From assembly GCA_049889095.1 (NCBI GenBank), contig JBLJFK010000017.1: a DNA stretch of 64,000 nucleotides, one strand, 5' to 3'. Positions 18,096 through 27,071 of this stretch are shown here, in pieces; the stretch's first letter is position 1, and each line of letters begins with the position of its first letter. The stretch is from Ewingella sp049889095. GTDB taxonomy: Bacteria; Pseudomonadota; Gammaproteobacteria; Enterobacterales; Enterobacteriaceae. Made by a program: the position numbers and the translations under genes. The notes below the pieces were generated by a model that did no database searches, had not been told where the DNA came from, and worked only from the letters and a program-made list of their open reading frames with translations.

Positions 18096-19451
18096 ATGAG
18101 CACAACCGATGACACCTATCTGGTTGCTAAAGATCCCAAGACGCAGCCCCTTTCCGCCAAAGAACGCTGGTGGCATATTCTGGATAATTACAAGATAGGG
18201 ATCATTCCGCTGCCGTTCTTCCTGCTGGCGGGCGTGCTGATTTTGCTTGATTGCCTGAACGGAAAGTTGCCCAGCGATATTGTGGTGATGGTGGCGACGC
18301 TGGCGTTCTTTGGCTTCGCATGCGGCGAGTTTGGCAAGCGTTTACCGCTGGTGGGTAAAATGGGGGCGGCGGCCATCTGTGCTACCTTTATCCCGTCTGC
18401 GATGGTGCACTACGGTCTGCTACCGGACGTGGTGGTGGATTCCACTATCAAATTCTACAAATCCACCAACATTCTCTACCTGTATATTTGCTGCATTATT
18501 GTGGGCAGCATCATGAGCATGAACCGCCAGGTGTTGATCCAGGGCTTTGTGCGTATTTTTGTGCCGATGTTGTGTGGTGAGATTGTCGGCATGTTGGCCG
18601 GGCTGGCGATGGGCACGCTGCTGGGTCTGCCGCCGTTCCAGACCTTTTTCTTCCTGATCTTGCCGATCATGGCGGGTGGGGTTGGCGAAGGGGCGATCCC
18701 GCTGTCAATGGGTTACGCGACCATTCTGCATATGGAGCAGGGCGTGGCACTCGGGCGTATTTTACCGATCGTCATGCTTGGCAGCCTGACTGCCATTGTG
18801 CTGGCGGGTGTACTGAACCAGGTTGGGAAACGCTACCCGCATCTGACCGGCGAAGGCCAACTGATGCCGAGTAAGAAAGGTATGCTTGACCATGGTCTTG
18901 AGGTGTTTACCGGTAAGCCTGACGTTAATGCTCTTGCCTGTGGCGCTCTGCTGGCGATCCTGCTGTATATGGTAGGGATGCTAGGTCAACATCTGATTGG
19001 CTTGCCCGCACCGGTCGGCATGCTGTTTGCCGCTGTGGTGTTGAAACTGCTCAACGGTGTTTCACCGACCATTCAACAAGGTTCGATGGTGGTGTATAAA
19101 TTCTTTCGCACTGCCGTGACCTATCCGGTGCTGTTTGCCGTTGGCGTGGCGATCACACCCTGGCAGGAGCTGGTGAACGCTTTCACCGTGCAGAACCTGT
19201 GCGTGATCGTCACCACCGTCTGCGCACTGGTCGGCACTGGCTTCTTTGTTGGGAAAAAGATCGGCATGCATCCGATCGACGTTGCCATTGTTTCCTGCTG
19301 TCAGAGCGGGCAGGGCGGCACCGGCGATGTGGCGATCCTCACTTCCGGTAACCGCATGACGTTAATGCCGTTTGCGCAAATCGCTACGCGTATCGGTGGC
19401 GCTATCAATGTTACCGTCGGTTTGCTGGTACTGGCGAAGTTTTTCTCCTGA
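18096..19451 (+). CDS. 2-hydroxycarboxylate transporter (CitS/MaeN/CimH family)
   Basis: A 451-residue membrane protein of the 2-HCT family, which imports citrate or malate with sodium ions or protons. The two re-entrant loop motifs are recognisable: PIMAGGVGEGAIPLS in the first half and CQSGQGGTGDVAILT in the second, followed by the conserved NRM...AQIATRIGGA region. About 11 membrane segments. ATG 18096 (MSTTDDT) has a purine-rich site upstream; the in-frame extension from 18051 is unlikely. The divergent CitA/CitB-like pair probably controls it. Whether it carries malate, citrate or both cannot be read here. Confidence 0.88.
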   Translation: MSTTDDTYLVAKDPKTQPLSAKERWWHILDNYKIGIIPLPFFLLAGVLILLDCLNGKLPSDIVVMVATLAFFGFACGEFGKRLPLVGKMGAAAICATFIPSAMVHYGLLPDVVVDSTIKFYKSTNILYLYICCIIVGSIMSMNRQVLIQGFVRIFVPMLCGEIVGMLAGLAMGTLLGLPPFQTFFFLILPIMAGGVGEGAIPLSMGYATILHMEQGVALGRILPIVMLGSLTAIVLAGVLNQVGKRYPHLTGEGQLMPSKKGMLDHGLEVFTGKPDVNALACGALLAILLYMVGMLGQHLIGLPAPVGMLFAAVVLKLLNGVSPTIQQGSMVVYKFFRTAVTYPVLFAVGVAITPWQELVNAFTVQNLCVIVTTVCALVGTGFFVGKKIGMHPIDVAIVSCCQSGQGGTGDVAILTSGNRMTLMPFAQIATRIGGAINVTVGLLVLAKFFS

Positions 19452-19456
19452 ACCAT

Positions 19457-19488
19457 AACGCCTCCCTTTCGCCGGAAGGGAGGCGTTT
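19457..19488 (+). terminator. Terminator of the 2-HCT transporter gene
   Basis: A strong hairpin, ACGCCTCCCTT / AAGGGAGGCGT, directly after the stop codon, followed by TTCCC and an A-rich stretch. The T-tail is short. Confidence 0.7.
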
Positions 19489-19607
19489 CCCAATAAAAAG
19501 GATGAATAGTCCTTTTTTAGACTCGTTGTAGCGTGGTTGTTTTTTATGCTTCAGTTGTTATTTGCGCACTCAACAACGAGTCACCGGCCTGCTGTTTTAT
19601 GAACGCT

Positions 19608-20648
19608 TTATTTGTCCGAAGACGCCTGCCAGAGATTCAATTCCCCGTCAGCGACATATTTATCGATCGCCGCCAGCTCGTCTGCGCTGAAACGCAAATT
19701 CTCCAGTGATTTCACGTTTTCATCCAGTTGCTCAGGGCGGCTCGCACCAATCAGCACCGAGGTCACACGGTCGTCTTTCAACAACCAGCTCAGCGCCATC
19801 TGTGCCATTGTCTGGCCGCGTTGTTGCGCCATTTCATTGAGCAACCGCAGGCTGTTCAGATTGGCGTCGGTGAGCATTTTGGCATTCAGCCCGCGCACTT
19901 TATTGCCTTCGGCCTGCATCCTTGAACCGTCCGGAATACCGTTGAGATATTTACCGGTCAGCAGCCCTTGCGCCAGCGGCGTGAACGCGATACAGCCCGC
20001 GCCATTTTGTTCCAGCGTATCCAGCAAGCCGCTCTTATCGACCCAGCGGTTCAGCAGATTGTAAGATGGCTGATGGATCAGTAGCGGTACGTTAAGCTCG
20101 CGCAATAGCTCCGCCATTTTCTGCGTGCGTTCCGGCGAATAAGACGAAATCCCGACATAGAGCGCTTTGCCGCTTTGTACGGCATAAGCCAGTGCAGAGG
20201 CGGTTTCTTCCATCGGTGTCTCTTCATCCACGCGGTGCGAATAGAAAATATCGACGTAATCCAGCCCCATGCGTTGCAGGCTTTGGTCAAGGCTTGCCAG
20301 CAGATATTTGCGTGAGCCACCCGCGCCATAAGGCCCCGGCCACATGTCGTACCCGGCTTTGGTGGAGATGATCAGTTCATCGCGATACGGCGAAAAATCC
20401 TGACGCAGCAGCTTGCCAAAGTTCTCTTCCGCCGAACCCGGAGGCGGCCCGTAGTTATTGGCCAGATCGAAATGGGTGATCCCCAGATCAAACGCTTTTT
20501 GCAGCAAAGCGCGTTGCGACTCCAGCGGGCTGATGTGGCCGAAGCTGTGCCACAGGCCAAGAGAAAGTGCAGGGAGTTTGAGGCCGCTTTGACCGCAGCG
20601 GCGAAATTGCATGGTTTCATAGCGGGAGGGCGAAGCAGTGTAGGGCAT
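19608..20648 (-). CDS. gpr: Aldo/keto reductase YghZ (L-glyceraldehyde 3-phosphate reductase)
   Basis: A 346-residue aldo/keto reductase very close to E. coli YghZ/Gpr throughout (SLGLWHSFGH, DLANNYGPPPGSAEENFG, GYDMWPGPYG, ending LNLWQASSDK). The AKR tetrad is visible: Asp in FDLANNYG, Tyr 4 residues later, Lys in STKAGYD and His in YSHRVD. The family reduces L-glyceraldehyde 3-phosphate and methylglyoxal with NADPH. It is a single-gene unit downstream of nrdF, separated by a hairpin-rich spacer. Confidence 0.93.
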   Translation of the reverse strand: MPYTASPSRYETMQFRRCGQSGLKLPALSLGLWHSFGHISPLESQRALLQKAFDLGITHFDLANNYGPPPGSAEENFGKLLRQDFSPYRDELIISTKAGYDMWPGPYGAGGSRKYLLASLDQSLQRMGLDYVDIFYSHRVDEETPMEETASALAYAVQSGKALYVGISSYSPERTQKMAELLRELNVPLLIHQPSYNLLNRWVDKSGLLDTLEQNGAGCIAFTPLAQGLLTGKYLNGIPDGSRMQAEGNKVRGLNAKMLTDANLNSLRLLNEMAQQRGQTMAQMALSWLLKDDRVTSVLIGASRPEQLDENVKSLENLRFSADELAAIDKYVADGELNLWQASSDK

Positions 20649-20734
20649 GATGTCTCCTTTTCTGATGGTGTAGGGTTTTGAAACACTGTTTCTATACTAA
20701 CGCTCAGAGCAATAAGGGCAACATCGGAATACTC

Positions 20735-20866
20735 CTCCACCTGCCAGGGGGAGGTTGGGAGGGGGTTTGGCTGGCGACTCTACAGCTACATTCTGGTCTG
20801 GTAAAACCCACACCCCATCCCCGCCTTCCCCTCGTGAGAGGGGAAGGAGAAAAGGCCAACCCGCTC
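20735..20866. repeat. Hairpin-rich spacer, probable dispersed repeat
   Basis: Two G/C-asymmetric hairpins lie in the gpr-nrdF gap: CCTCC-N9-GGGGAGG near 20740 and a perfect CCTTCCCCTC-GTGA-GAGGGGAAGG near 20826-20849. The outer sequences (GGGAGGGGGTTT and AAACCCACACCCC) are roughly complementary, so the unit could fold as one long imperfect inverted repeat. Such C/G-rich units are commonly dispersed in enterobacterial genomes, but this is the only copy I see here. Confidence 0.45.
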
Positions 20867-20882
20867 ACTCGCAAGGGGCTAT

Positions 20883-21869
20883 TTAGAAATCCCAGTCCTC
20901 ATCTTCCGTATTTACCGCCGTACCAATCACGTATGACGAACCTGAACCCGAGAAGAAGTCGTGGTTTTCGTCGGCGTTTGGCGATAGTGCGGAGAGGATC
21001 GCCGGATTGACGTCCGCCATGCTGGCCGGGAACAGGGCTTCGTAGCCGAGATTCATCAGCGCTTTGTTGGCGTTGTAGTGCAGGAATTTCTTCACGTCTT
21101 CGCTCCAGCCGACACTGTCGTACAACTCTTCGGTGTAGCGGATCTCGTTGTCGTACAAATCCTGCATCAGATCAAATGCTTGCTCTTTGATTTGACGCTG
21201 CCGCTCTTCGCTTTCCAGCGCCAGCGCTCTCTGGAATTTATACCCGATGTAGTAGCCGTGAACGGCCTCATCGCGGATGATCAAACGGATCAGATCGGCG
21301 GTGTTGGTCAGCTTGGCGCGGCTTGACCAGTACATCGGCAGATAAAAGCCGGAGTAGAACAGGAAGGATTCGAGGAACACGCTGGCGACTTTCTTCATCA
21401 GCGGATCTTCGCCGTCATAATAAGAAAGAATGATTGCCGCTTTGTTTTGCAGTGCGACGTTCTCTTCGCTCCAGCGATAGGCTTCATCTACGTCCACGGT
21501 GGCACACAGCGTTGAGAAGATCGAGCTGTACGAACGTGCATGTACTGCTTCCATAAAGCAGATGTTCGAGTAAACAGCTTCCTCATGTTGCGTCACTGCG
21601 TCTCTCATCAGCGTCGGCGCCCCCACGACATTCTGGACGGTATCGAGCAGCGTCAGACCGGTAAACACGCGGATGGTCAACTGCTTTTCCTGCGCGCTCA
21701 GGGTCGCCCACGATGGGATATCGTTCGACAGCGGCACCTTTTCCGGCAGCCAGAAGTTGGAGGTCAGGCGATTCCACACCTCCAGATCTTTATCGTCCTG
21801 AAGCTTGTTCCAGTTAATGGCTTTGCTGACCGGTTGTGAAATCAACAATTGTTTTACGGTGCTCATCAT
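20883..21869 (-). CDS. nrdF: Class Ib ribonucleotide reductase beta subunit NrdF
   Basis: A 328-residue R2F subunit, slightly longer than E. coli NrdF (319) because of an N-terminal extension. The metal-binding residues are in the family blocks HEEAVYSNICFMEAVHA and IIRDEAVHGYYIG, and the radical Tyr region follows the first block. The C-terminus (TEDEDWDF) is the tail that docks onto NrdE. The enzyme holds a dimanganese-tyrosyl radical cofactor activated by NrdI. It is the last gene of nrdHIEF, 17 bases after nrdE. Confidence 0.95.
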   Translation of the reverse strand: MMSTVKQLLISQPVSKAINWNKLQDDKDLEVWNRLTSNFWLPEKVPLSNDIPSWATLSAQEKQLTIRVFTGLTLLDTVQNVVGAPTLMRDAVTQHEEAVYSNICFMEAVHARSYSSIFSTLCATVDVDEAYRWSEENVALQNKAAIILSYYDGEDPLMKKVASVFLESFLFYSGFYLPMYWSSRAKLTNTADLIRLIIRDEAVHGYYIGYKFQRALALESEERQRQIKEQAFDLMQDLYDNEIRYTEELYDSVGWSEDVKKFLHYNANKALMNLGYEALFPASMADVNPAILSALSPNADENHDFFSGSGSSYVIGTAVNTEDEDWDF

Positions 21870-21886
21870 TCAGTCCTTTCAGTCGG

Positions 21887-24049
21887 TTACAGCGTGCAAG
21901 ACACGCAGCCCTGAACTTCGGTGCCTGCCAGCGCCATCTGACGAAGGCGGATGTAATAGATGGTTTTGATGCCCTTACGCCAGGCGTAAATCTGCGCTTT
22001 ATTGATATCGCGCGTGGTGGCGGTATCGCGGAAGAACAGCGTCAGAGACAAGCCCTGATCGACGTGCTGTGTCGCTTCTGCGTAGGTATCAATAATCTTT
22101 TCCGGACCGATTTCGTAGGCATCCTGGTAGTAATCCAGATTGTCATTGGTCATAAAGGCCGCCGGATAATAAACCCGACCGATTTTGCCTTCTTTGCGGA
22201 TCTCCACGCGGGAGACAATCGGGTGAATACTCGACGTAGAATTATTGATGTACGAAATAGAACCGGTCGGTGGCACTGCCTGTAAGTTCTGGTTATACAG
22301 ACCGTGCTGCATCACGGAAGTTTTCAGTGCTGCCCAGTCCGCCGTGGTGGGGATGGCAATCCCGGCTCCGGCAAACATCTCACGAACGTGTTCGGTTTTC
22401 GGCTGCCATTTCTCTGCCTGCGCTTCATCAGCGTATTTATCAAAATACGATCCGCTGGCGTAGGTTGAATCGGCAAAGCCTTTGAAGGATTGCTGGCGCT
22501 CGATGGCGATCTGGTTCGAGGCGCGGATAGCGTGAAACGCCACGGTACAGAAATAAATATTGGTGAAATCCAGACCCTCCTCAGAACCGTAATAAATGCG
22601 CTCACGGCACAGGTAACCGTGCAGGTTCATCTGGCCGAGGCCGATGGCGTGCGAATCCTGATTGCCCTGATCGATAGACGGCACCGAGCGGATGTGGCTC
22701 ATGTCAGACACCGCCGTCAGCGCGCGTACCGCCATTTCCACCGTGTTACCGAAGTCGGGGGAGTCCATCGCCGAGGCGATATTCAGCGAACCGAGATTGC
22801 AGGAGATATCTTTGCCGACCTGTTGATACGACAAATCTTCGCCGTAAACCGTGGGTGAGTTCACCTGCAAAATCTCCGAACACAGGTTGCTCATATTAAT
22901 CCGACCTTTGATCGGATTGGCGCGGTTGACCGTGTCTTCAAACATCATGTAAGGATAGCCAGATTCGAACTGAATCTCCGCCAGCACCTGGAAGAACTCA
23001 CGCGCGTTAATTTTGCTTTTGTGAATGCGTTTGTCATTCACCATCTCGCGGTATTTCTCGGTGATACTGATTTCAGACATCGGCACGCCGTAGACTTTTT
23101 CGACGTGGTAAGGCGAGAACAGGTACATGTCTTCGTTGTTCTTCGCCAGCTCGAAGGTGATATCCGGGATCACCACGCCGAGTGACAGCGTTTTGATGCG
23201 GATCTTCTCGTCGGCGTTTTCGCGCTTGGTATCGAGGAAACGCAGAATGTCGGGGTGATGCGCGTTCAGATACACCGCGCCCGCGCCCTGACGCGCACCG
23301 AGCTGGTTGGCGTAAGAGAACGCATCTTCCAGCATCTTCATAATCGGTATCACGCCGGAGGACTGGTTTTCGATGCGCTTAATCGGTGCGCCCACTTCAC
23401 GGATATTGGTCAGCATAAATGCCACGCCGCCCCCGCGTTTGGAGAGTTGTAGCGCCGAGTTCACCGAGCGGCCAATCGACTCCATATTATCTTCGATACG
23501 CAGCAGGAAGCAGGAGACCAGCTCGCCGCGCTGCTTCTTGCCGCAGTTGAGGAAGGTCGGCGTCGCAGGTTGGAAGCGGCCGGAAATGATCTCATCGACA
23601 AAGTGACCCGCGAGTTTGATGTCACCGCGCGCCAGCGTCAGCGCCACCATACACACGCGATCTTCGTAGCGCTCAAGATAGCGTTTACCATCGAAGGTTT
23701 TCAGCGTGTAGCTGGTGTAATACTTGAATGCACCCAGGAAAGTCTGGAAGCGGAATTTTTTGGCATATGCCTGTTTGAATAACGCTTTGATATCGTCGAA
23801 AGCGTATTGATTCAGCACGCTGTCGTCGTAATAACCTTCCTCCACCAGATAGCGCAGTTTTTCCGCCAGATTATGGAAAAACACCGTGTTCTGGTTCACG
23901 TGCTGAAGGAAATACTGACGTGCGGCCAGCCGATCTTTGTCGAATTGGATGCGGCCGTCGGCATCGAACAGATTCAACATGGCGTTGAGCGCGTGATAGT
24001 CCGGGCTGGAGGTACCCGCCTCGGTGAGATTCAGTTCTGTCGTTGCCAA
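21887..24049 (-). CDS. nrdE: Class Ib ribonucleotide reductase alpha subunit NrdE
   Basis: A 720-residue catalytic subunit (family about 714). Visible hallmarks are the substrate-site block CFLLRIEDNMESIGRSV, NLCSEI with the active-site N-C-E residues, VPPTGSISYINNS, and the C-terminal redox pair in GCVSCTL. It reduces ribonucleoside diphosphates to deoxy forms, re-reduced by NrdH. Its start overlaps the end of nrdI by 19 bases, which suggests coupled translation. Confidence 0.96.
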   Translation of the reverse strand: MATTELNLTEAGTSSPDYHALNAMLNLFDADGRIQFDKDRLAARQYFLQHVNQNTVFFHNLAEKLRYLVEEGYYDDSVLNQYAFDDIKALFKQAYAKKFRFQTFLGAFKYYTSYTLKTFDGKRYLERYEDRVCMVALTLARGDIKLAGHFVDEIISGRFQPATPTFLNCGKKQRGELVSCFLLRIEDNMESIGRSVNSALQLSKRGGGVAFMLTNIREVGAPIKRIENQSSGVIPIMKMLEDAFSYANQLGARQGAGAVYLNAHHPDILRFLDTKRENADEKIRIKTLSLGVVIPDITFELAKNNEDMYLFSPYHVEKVYGVPMSEISITEKYREMVNDKRIHKSKINAREFFQVLAEIQFESGYPYMMFEDTVNRANPIKGRINMSNLCSEILQVNSPTVYGEDLSYQQVGKDISCNLGSLNIASAMDSPDFGNTVEMAVRALTAVSDMSHIRSVPSIDQGNQDSHAIGLGQMNLHGYLCRERIYYGSEEGLDFTNIYFCTVAFHAIRASNQIAIERQQSFKGFADSTYASGSYFDKYADEAQAEKWQPKTEHVREMFAGAGIAIPTTADWAALKTSVMQHGLYNQNLQAVPPTGSISYINNSTSSIHPIVSRVEIRKEGKIGRVYYPAAFMTNDNLDYYQDAYEIGPEKIIDTYAEATQHVDQGLSLTLFFRDTATTRDINKAQIYAWRKGIKTIYYIRLRQMALAGTEVQGCVSCTL

Positions 24050-24435
24050 AATTCAGTAACTCCGTGTGTGATCTTTGCGACGTCTTCCGGCGTACCCAGC
24101 AATTCAAAGCGGTACAGGTAAGGTACCTGGCATTTTTGGGCGATGATGTCACCGGCAATGCAATACGCTGCGCCGAAATTGGTATTCCCAGCGGCGATAA
24201 CACCGCGGATGAGTGAACGGTTATGTTCATCGTTCAGAAAACGGATCACCTGCGTCGGTACCGCGCCTTTGGCGGACCCGCCGCCGTAGCTCGGCACCAC
24301 CAAAATATAGGGTGAGGTGACGTGCAATTTTTCAGGCTGACGGTCAATCGGGATGCGGATCGCCGGCAATCCGGTTCTGCCGACGAAGCGATGGGTGTTT
24401 TCTGAGCTGCTGGAGAAATAGACCAACGGATTCAT
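24031..24435 (-). CDS. nrdI: Flavodoxin-like protein NrdI
   Basis: A 134-residue flavodoxin-like protein: FMN phosphate loop YFSSSSENTHRFV near the N-terminus and the glycine-rich PSYGGGSAKGAVP and AAGNTNFGAAYC loops. It supplies the oxidant for assembly of the NrdF dimanganese-tyrosyl cofactor. ATG 24435 (MNPLVYFSSSS) matches the family; an upstream in-frame start at 24525 would run into nrdH. It lies between nrdH (10-base gap) and nrdE (overlap). Confidence 0.95.
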   Translation of the reverse strand: MNPLVYFSSSSENTHRFVGRTGLPAIRIPIDRQPEKLHVTSPYILVVPSYGGGSAKGAVPTQVIRFLNDEHNRSLIRGVIAAGNTNFGAAYCIAGDIIAQKCQVPYLYRFELLGTPEDVAKITHGVTEFWQRQN

Positions 24436-24445
24436 CCGTCGATCC

Positions 24446-24685
24446 TCAGAACGCGTTCTGGCGCTGTTGCAGCGCGCTGATTTTGTCTGGTCTGAAACCC
24501 GACCAGTGATCGTCCCCGGCGACAATCACCGGCACCTGCTGATACCCCATGGCGCGAACCTGACCCAGCGCTGCGGCATCTTCGGTCAAATCGATAACTT
24601 CATAAGCGATACCGTGTTTATCTAAGGCGCGGTAGGTCGCGTTGCACTGGACACAGTCAGGCTTACTGTAAATAGTAATACTCAT
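24446..24685 (-). CDS. nrdH: Glutaredoxin-like redoxin NrdH
   Basis: A 79-residue redoxin with CVQC at residues 11-14 and the C-terminal WSGFRPD block that marks NrdH. It passes electrons from thioredoxin reductase to NrdE. ATG 24685 (MSITIYS) matches the E. coli start (MRITIYT). It is the first gene of the operon and carries likely NrdR boxes upstream. Confidence 0.95.
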   Translation of the reverse strand: MSITIYSKPDCVQCNATYRALDKHGIAYEVIDLTEDAAALGQVRAMGYQQVPVIVAGDDHWSGFRPDKISALQQRQNAF

Positions 24686-24803
24686 GATTCGTATTTCCAT
24701 CTGTAAATAAATCAGAGACGGTTTTGCCCGGTTGCTGTGGCGATGGCTTCAGCACATAAGGGGGCGACGAGTACCGGTACCCTTGTGGCGTCCGATGAGT
24801 TAA

Positions 24804-24850
24804 ATACTAGATGTGGTGATTTAAATTATCAACCATACAATATGTAGATA
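24804..24850 (-). promoter_or_regulatory. Probable pair of NrdR boxes upstream of nrdH
   Basis: Two 16-base sites, ATACTAGATGTGGTGA at 24804-24819 and ATACAATATGTAGATA at 24835-24850, each match about 11 of 16 positions of the NrdR consensus ACACTATATATTGTGT as I recall it. They start exactly 31 bases apart. That three-helical-turn spacing is characteristic of NrdR tandem boxes, which repress nrd operons when dNTPs are abundant. Confidence 0.7.
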
Positions 24851-24942
24851 TTTCAAATTTTCTTATTGCAAATGCGGCAAAGCCCGCAGTCAGCGGGCTG
24901 TAGGGCAAAAACTTTTTTTCGTTTAATTAATGAGCGCTAAAC

Positions 24943-25374
24943 TTACTGGCGCATACCAACGGCCAAGCGGTTAAATGCATTCATCAGACTGATAGCGAAG
25001 GTCAGATCGGAGATTTCCACATCGCTGAACTGCGCTTTCAGCGGCTCATAAATGCTGTCCGGTGCGCCGGTTGCCGCAATCAGAGTGACTGATTCAGCCC
25101 ATGCCAGCGCCGCGCGTTCGCGTTCAGAATAAGCATGGCTGACCTGCCATCCCGCCAACTGATCCAGTTTGGTTTGGGCAACGTCCATTTTGCGCAATGA
25201 TTTTGAGTGCATATCCAGACAGTAGGCACAGCCGTTAATTTGCGAAACGCGCAGGAACACCAGTTCGATGATTACGTTATCCAGCGGCCCGTTTTCCAGC
25301 ACCATCAGTGCTTTTCTCATCGGTTCAATCACGGAAGCGGACAGTGAATAATAGGGCAGGCGAAGTGTTGGCAT
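24943..25374 (-). CDS. AhpD/carboxymuconolactone-decarboxylase-family protein
   Basis: A 143-residue protein of the CMD/AhpD fold with the redox motif C49-A-Y-C52 followed by His56, the arrangement of alkylhydroperoxidase AhpD-like enzymes. The family reduces peroxides or serves as a thiol oxidoreductase; the partner here is unknown. It is divergent from the MocR-type regulator at 25487, and a clean palindrome sits between them (25439-25462), so the two are probably a regulator-target pair. Confidence 0.82.
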   Translation of the reverse strand: MPTLRLPYYSLSASVIEPMRKALMVLENGPLDNVIIELVFLRVSQINGCAYCLDMHSKSLRKMDVAQTKLDQLAGWQVSHAYSERERAALAWAESVTLIAATGAPDSIYEPLKAQFSDVEISDLTFAISLMNAFNRLAVGMRQ

Positions 25375-25438
25375 CTTAAAAATCCCGGTAGAAAGAGGGA
25401 CGCCCGGCGCGTCTCAATGAGTGCTAATCTACGCTGCA

Positions 25439-25462
25439 TATGGTCTATACTATAGGACCATA
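25439..25462. promoter_or_regulatory. Palindromic operator between ahpD-like gene and mocR-like gene
   Basis: A perfect inverted repeat TATGGTC-N10-GACCATA lies 25 bases upstream of the MocR start and about 65 bases upstream of the divergent AhpD-like gene. GGTC/GACC half-sites of this kind are plausible MocR/GntR operators, and the position suits control of both genes. Confidence 0.6.
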
Positions 25463-25486
25463 AAATGCCTATTTAAGCAGGTCATA

Positions 25487-26956
25487 ATGAGTCGCTTTCC
25501 TCTTTCCTTTCACCTCGATCCGCAGCAGAAAGTGCCGTTGTACCGGCAAATCTATCAGCGGGTGAAACAGGCGATCATGGAAGGGCAACTGAAGCGTGGC
25601 AGCCGCGTTCCTTCAGTGCGGGCGTTGGCCAGCGAACTCGGCGTGGCACGCGCCACCGTTGAAAATGCCTATGGACTGCTGACGGCAGAAGGTTTTCTGC
25701 AAAGCCGCGGGCAGGCGGGAACGGTCGTCAGCGCGCCGGACAGTTTATCGGCGCTATCACCGTTGCCGGTTAGCGCAACGAAAGTGCATAAGCCTGTCAA
25801 TCCCATGTTGCCCTCTGTTTCCTCACTGCCTTTCCAGCTCGGTTTGCCCGCGCTGGACGCTTTTCCCCGCGCTATATGGTCGCGCATTGTGTCGCGGCAA
25901 ATTCGTCATACCGGCATCAACGATTTGGGCCATCCACCGCTGAGCGGCGTTGATGCGCTGCGTCATTCGGTTGCCCGCTACTTGCAACTTTCCCGTGGTT
26001 TCATCTGCCGCCCCGAACAGATTTTTATCTGCGGCGGCTATGCGCAGGTTCTGGACCTCATCATCGGCCGCCTGTTACAGCCGGGCGACGGCGTGTGGCT
26101 GGAAGATCCGGGGTATCCGGTCACGCAGTCGTTTTTCCGCGCAGCGGGCGCTGTGCCAATGGCGGTGAAGGTCGATGATGAAGGAATGAACGTTCCGCAG
26201 GCAGTCGTTCAACATCCGCATGCGCGTTTTGCGGTGGTGACGCCTGCGCATCAAAGCCCGACCGGCGTGACCATGAGCCTGTCTCGCCGGATGGCGTTGC
26301 TTGACTGGGCTGAAAAACAGCAGGCGTGGATCATCGAAGACGATTACGACAGTGAATTTCGCTATCACGGCCAGCCCCTGCCTTCACTGAAAAGCCTGGA
26401 TACCCAAGGTCGTGTTATTTACGCCGGAACGTTCAGCAAAGTGATGTTCCCGGCGCTGCGTTGTGGGTACGTGGTGGTGCCGGAAAGTCTGGTGGATACA
26501 ATCGAGGATTATTGCGCGCTGCGAATTTGCGGCACGCCGCCTTTACTGCAATACAGCATCGCGGAGTTTATCGAGCAGGGGCATTTTTACCGGCATCTGA
26601 AACGTATGCGTCAACTTTACACAGAGCGGCGCAGCTATCTCGACATGGCATTGAAGGCGGCTTTTCCTGCGGAGGTGCTGCGGGTTAATCATCAGATTGG
26701 CGGGATCCAGCTGTGTGCCACGCTGAACCCGTCGCTGGATGATGCGTTGATCGCCCAGTTGGCGCGTGAAAAGGGGATGGCGATACAAGCGCTGTCGGAC
26801 TGGCAGGTATTACGCCGTGAACCGGGTGATGCGCTGCGGCCAAACGGCCTGTTGATGGGCTTTCCGAATATAGTTTCGGAGGAACAGGCGAAGCATTTAT
26901 GTCATCGCTTGGGGGATATCTTCGGTGAATCACCGGTCGTCGGATCAAAACCATAG
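25487..26956 (+). CDS. MocR/PdxR-family regulator (GntR domain fused to aminotransferase domain)
   Basis: A 489-residue fusion protein: GntR winged helix-turn-helix at about 10-75 (VPLYRQIYQRVKQAI, VPSVRALASELGVARATVENAY), linker, then a class I aminotransferase-like domain (about 120-480) with the PLP lysine in YAGTFSKVMFPALR. MocR regulators use PLP as effector cofactor. ATG 25487 was chosen over 25421 because the upstream extension crosses the operator and lacks domain similarity. It probably controls the AhpD-like gene and itself. Confidence 0.87.
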   Translation: MSRFPLSFHLDPQQKVPLYRQIYQRVKQAIMEGQLKRGSRVPSVRALASELGVARATVENAYGLLTAEGFLQSRGQAGTVVSAPDSLSALSPLPVSATKVHKPVNPMLPSVSSLPFQLGLPALDAFPRAIWSRIVSRQIRHTGINDLGHPPLSGVDALRHSVARYLQLSRGFICRPEQIFICGGYAQVLDLIIGRLLQPGDGVWLEDPGYPVTQSFFRAAGAVPMAVKVDDEGMNVPQAVVQHPHARFAVVTPAHQSPTGVTMSLSRRMALLDWAEKQQAWIIEDDYDSEFRYHGQPLPSLKSLDTQGRVIYAGTFSKVMFPALRCGYVVVPESLVDTIEDYCALRICGTPPLLQYSIAEFIEQGHFYRHLKRMRQLYTERRSYLDMALKAAFPAEVLRVNHQIGGIQLCATLNPSLDDALIAQLAREKGMAIQALSDWQVLRREPGDALRPNGLLMGFPNIVSEEQAKHLCHRLGDIFGESPVVGSKP

Positions 26957-26959
26957 AAA

Positions 26960-26979
26960 ACGGGGCCAAATGGCCCCGT
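26960..26979 (-). terminator. Terminator downstream of ygaM
   Basis: A very GC-rich hairpin (ACGGGGCC / GGCCCCGT) followed on the minus strand by TTTTCTAT. It ends ygaM transcripts and may also stop the converging mocR transcript. Confidence 0.75.
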
Positions 26980-27071
26980 CGTCAAAGCGGAATAATGAGG
27001 GAAGGAAAGTTCCGCTTAGGTGCTGGTACCCGACACAGGAAAATAGCACCTTAATTAATTGCAAGAACGCG

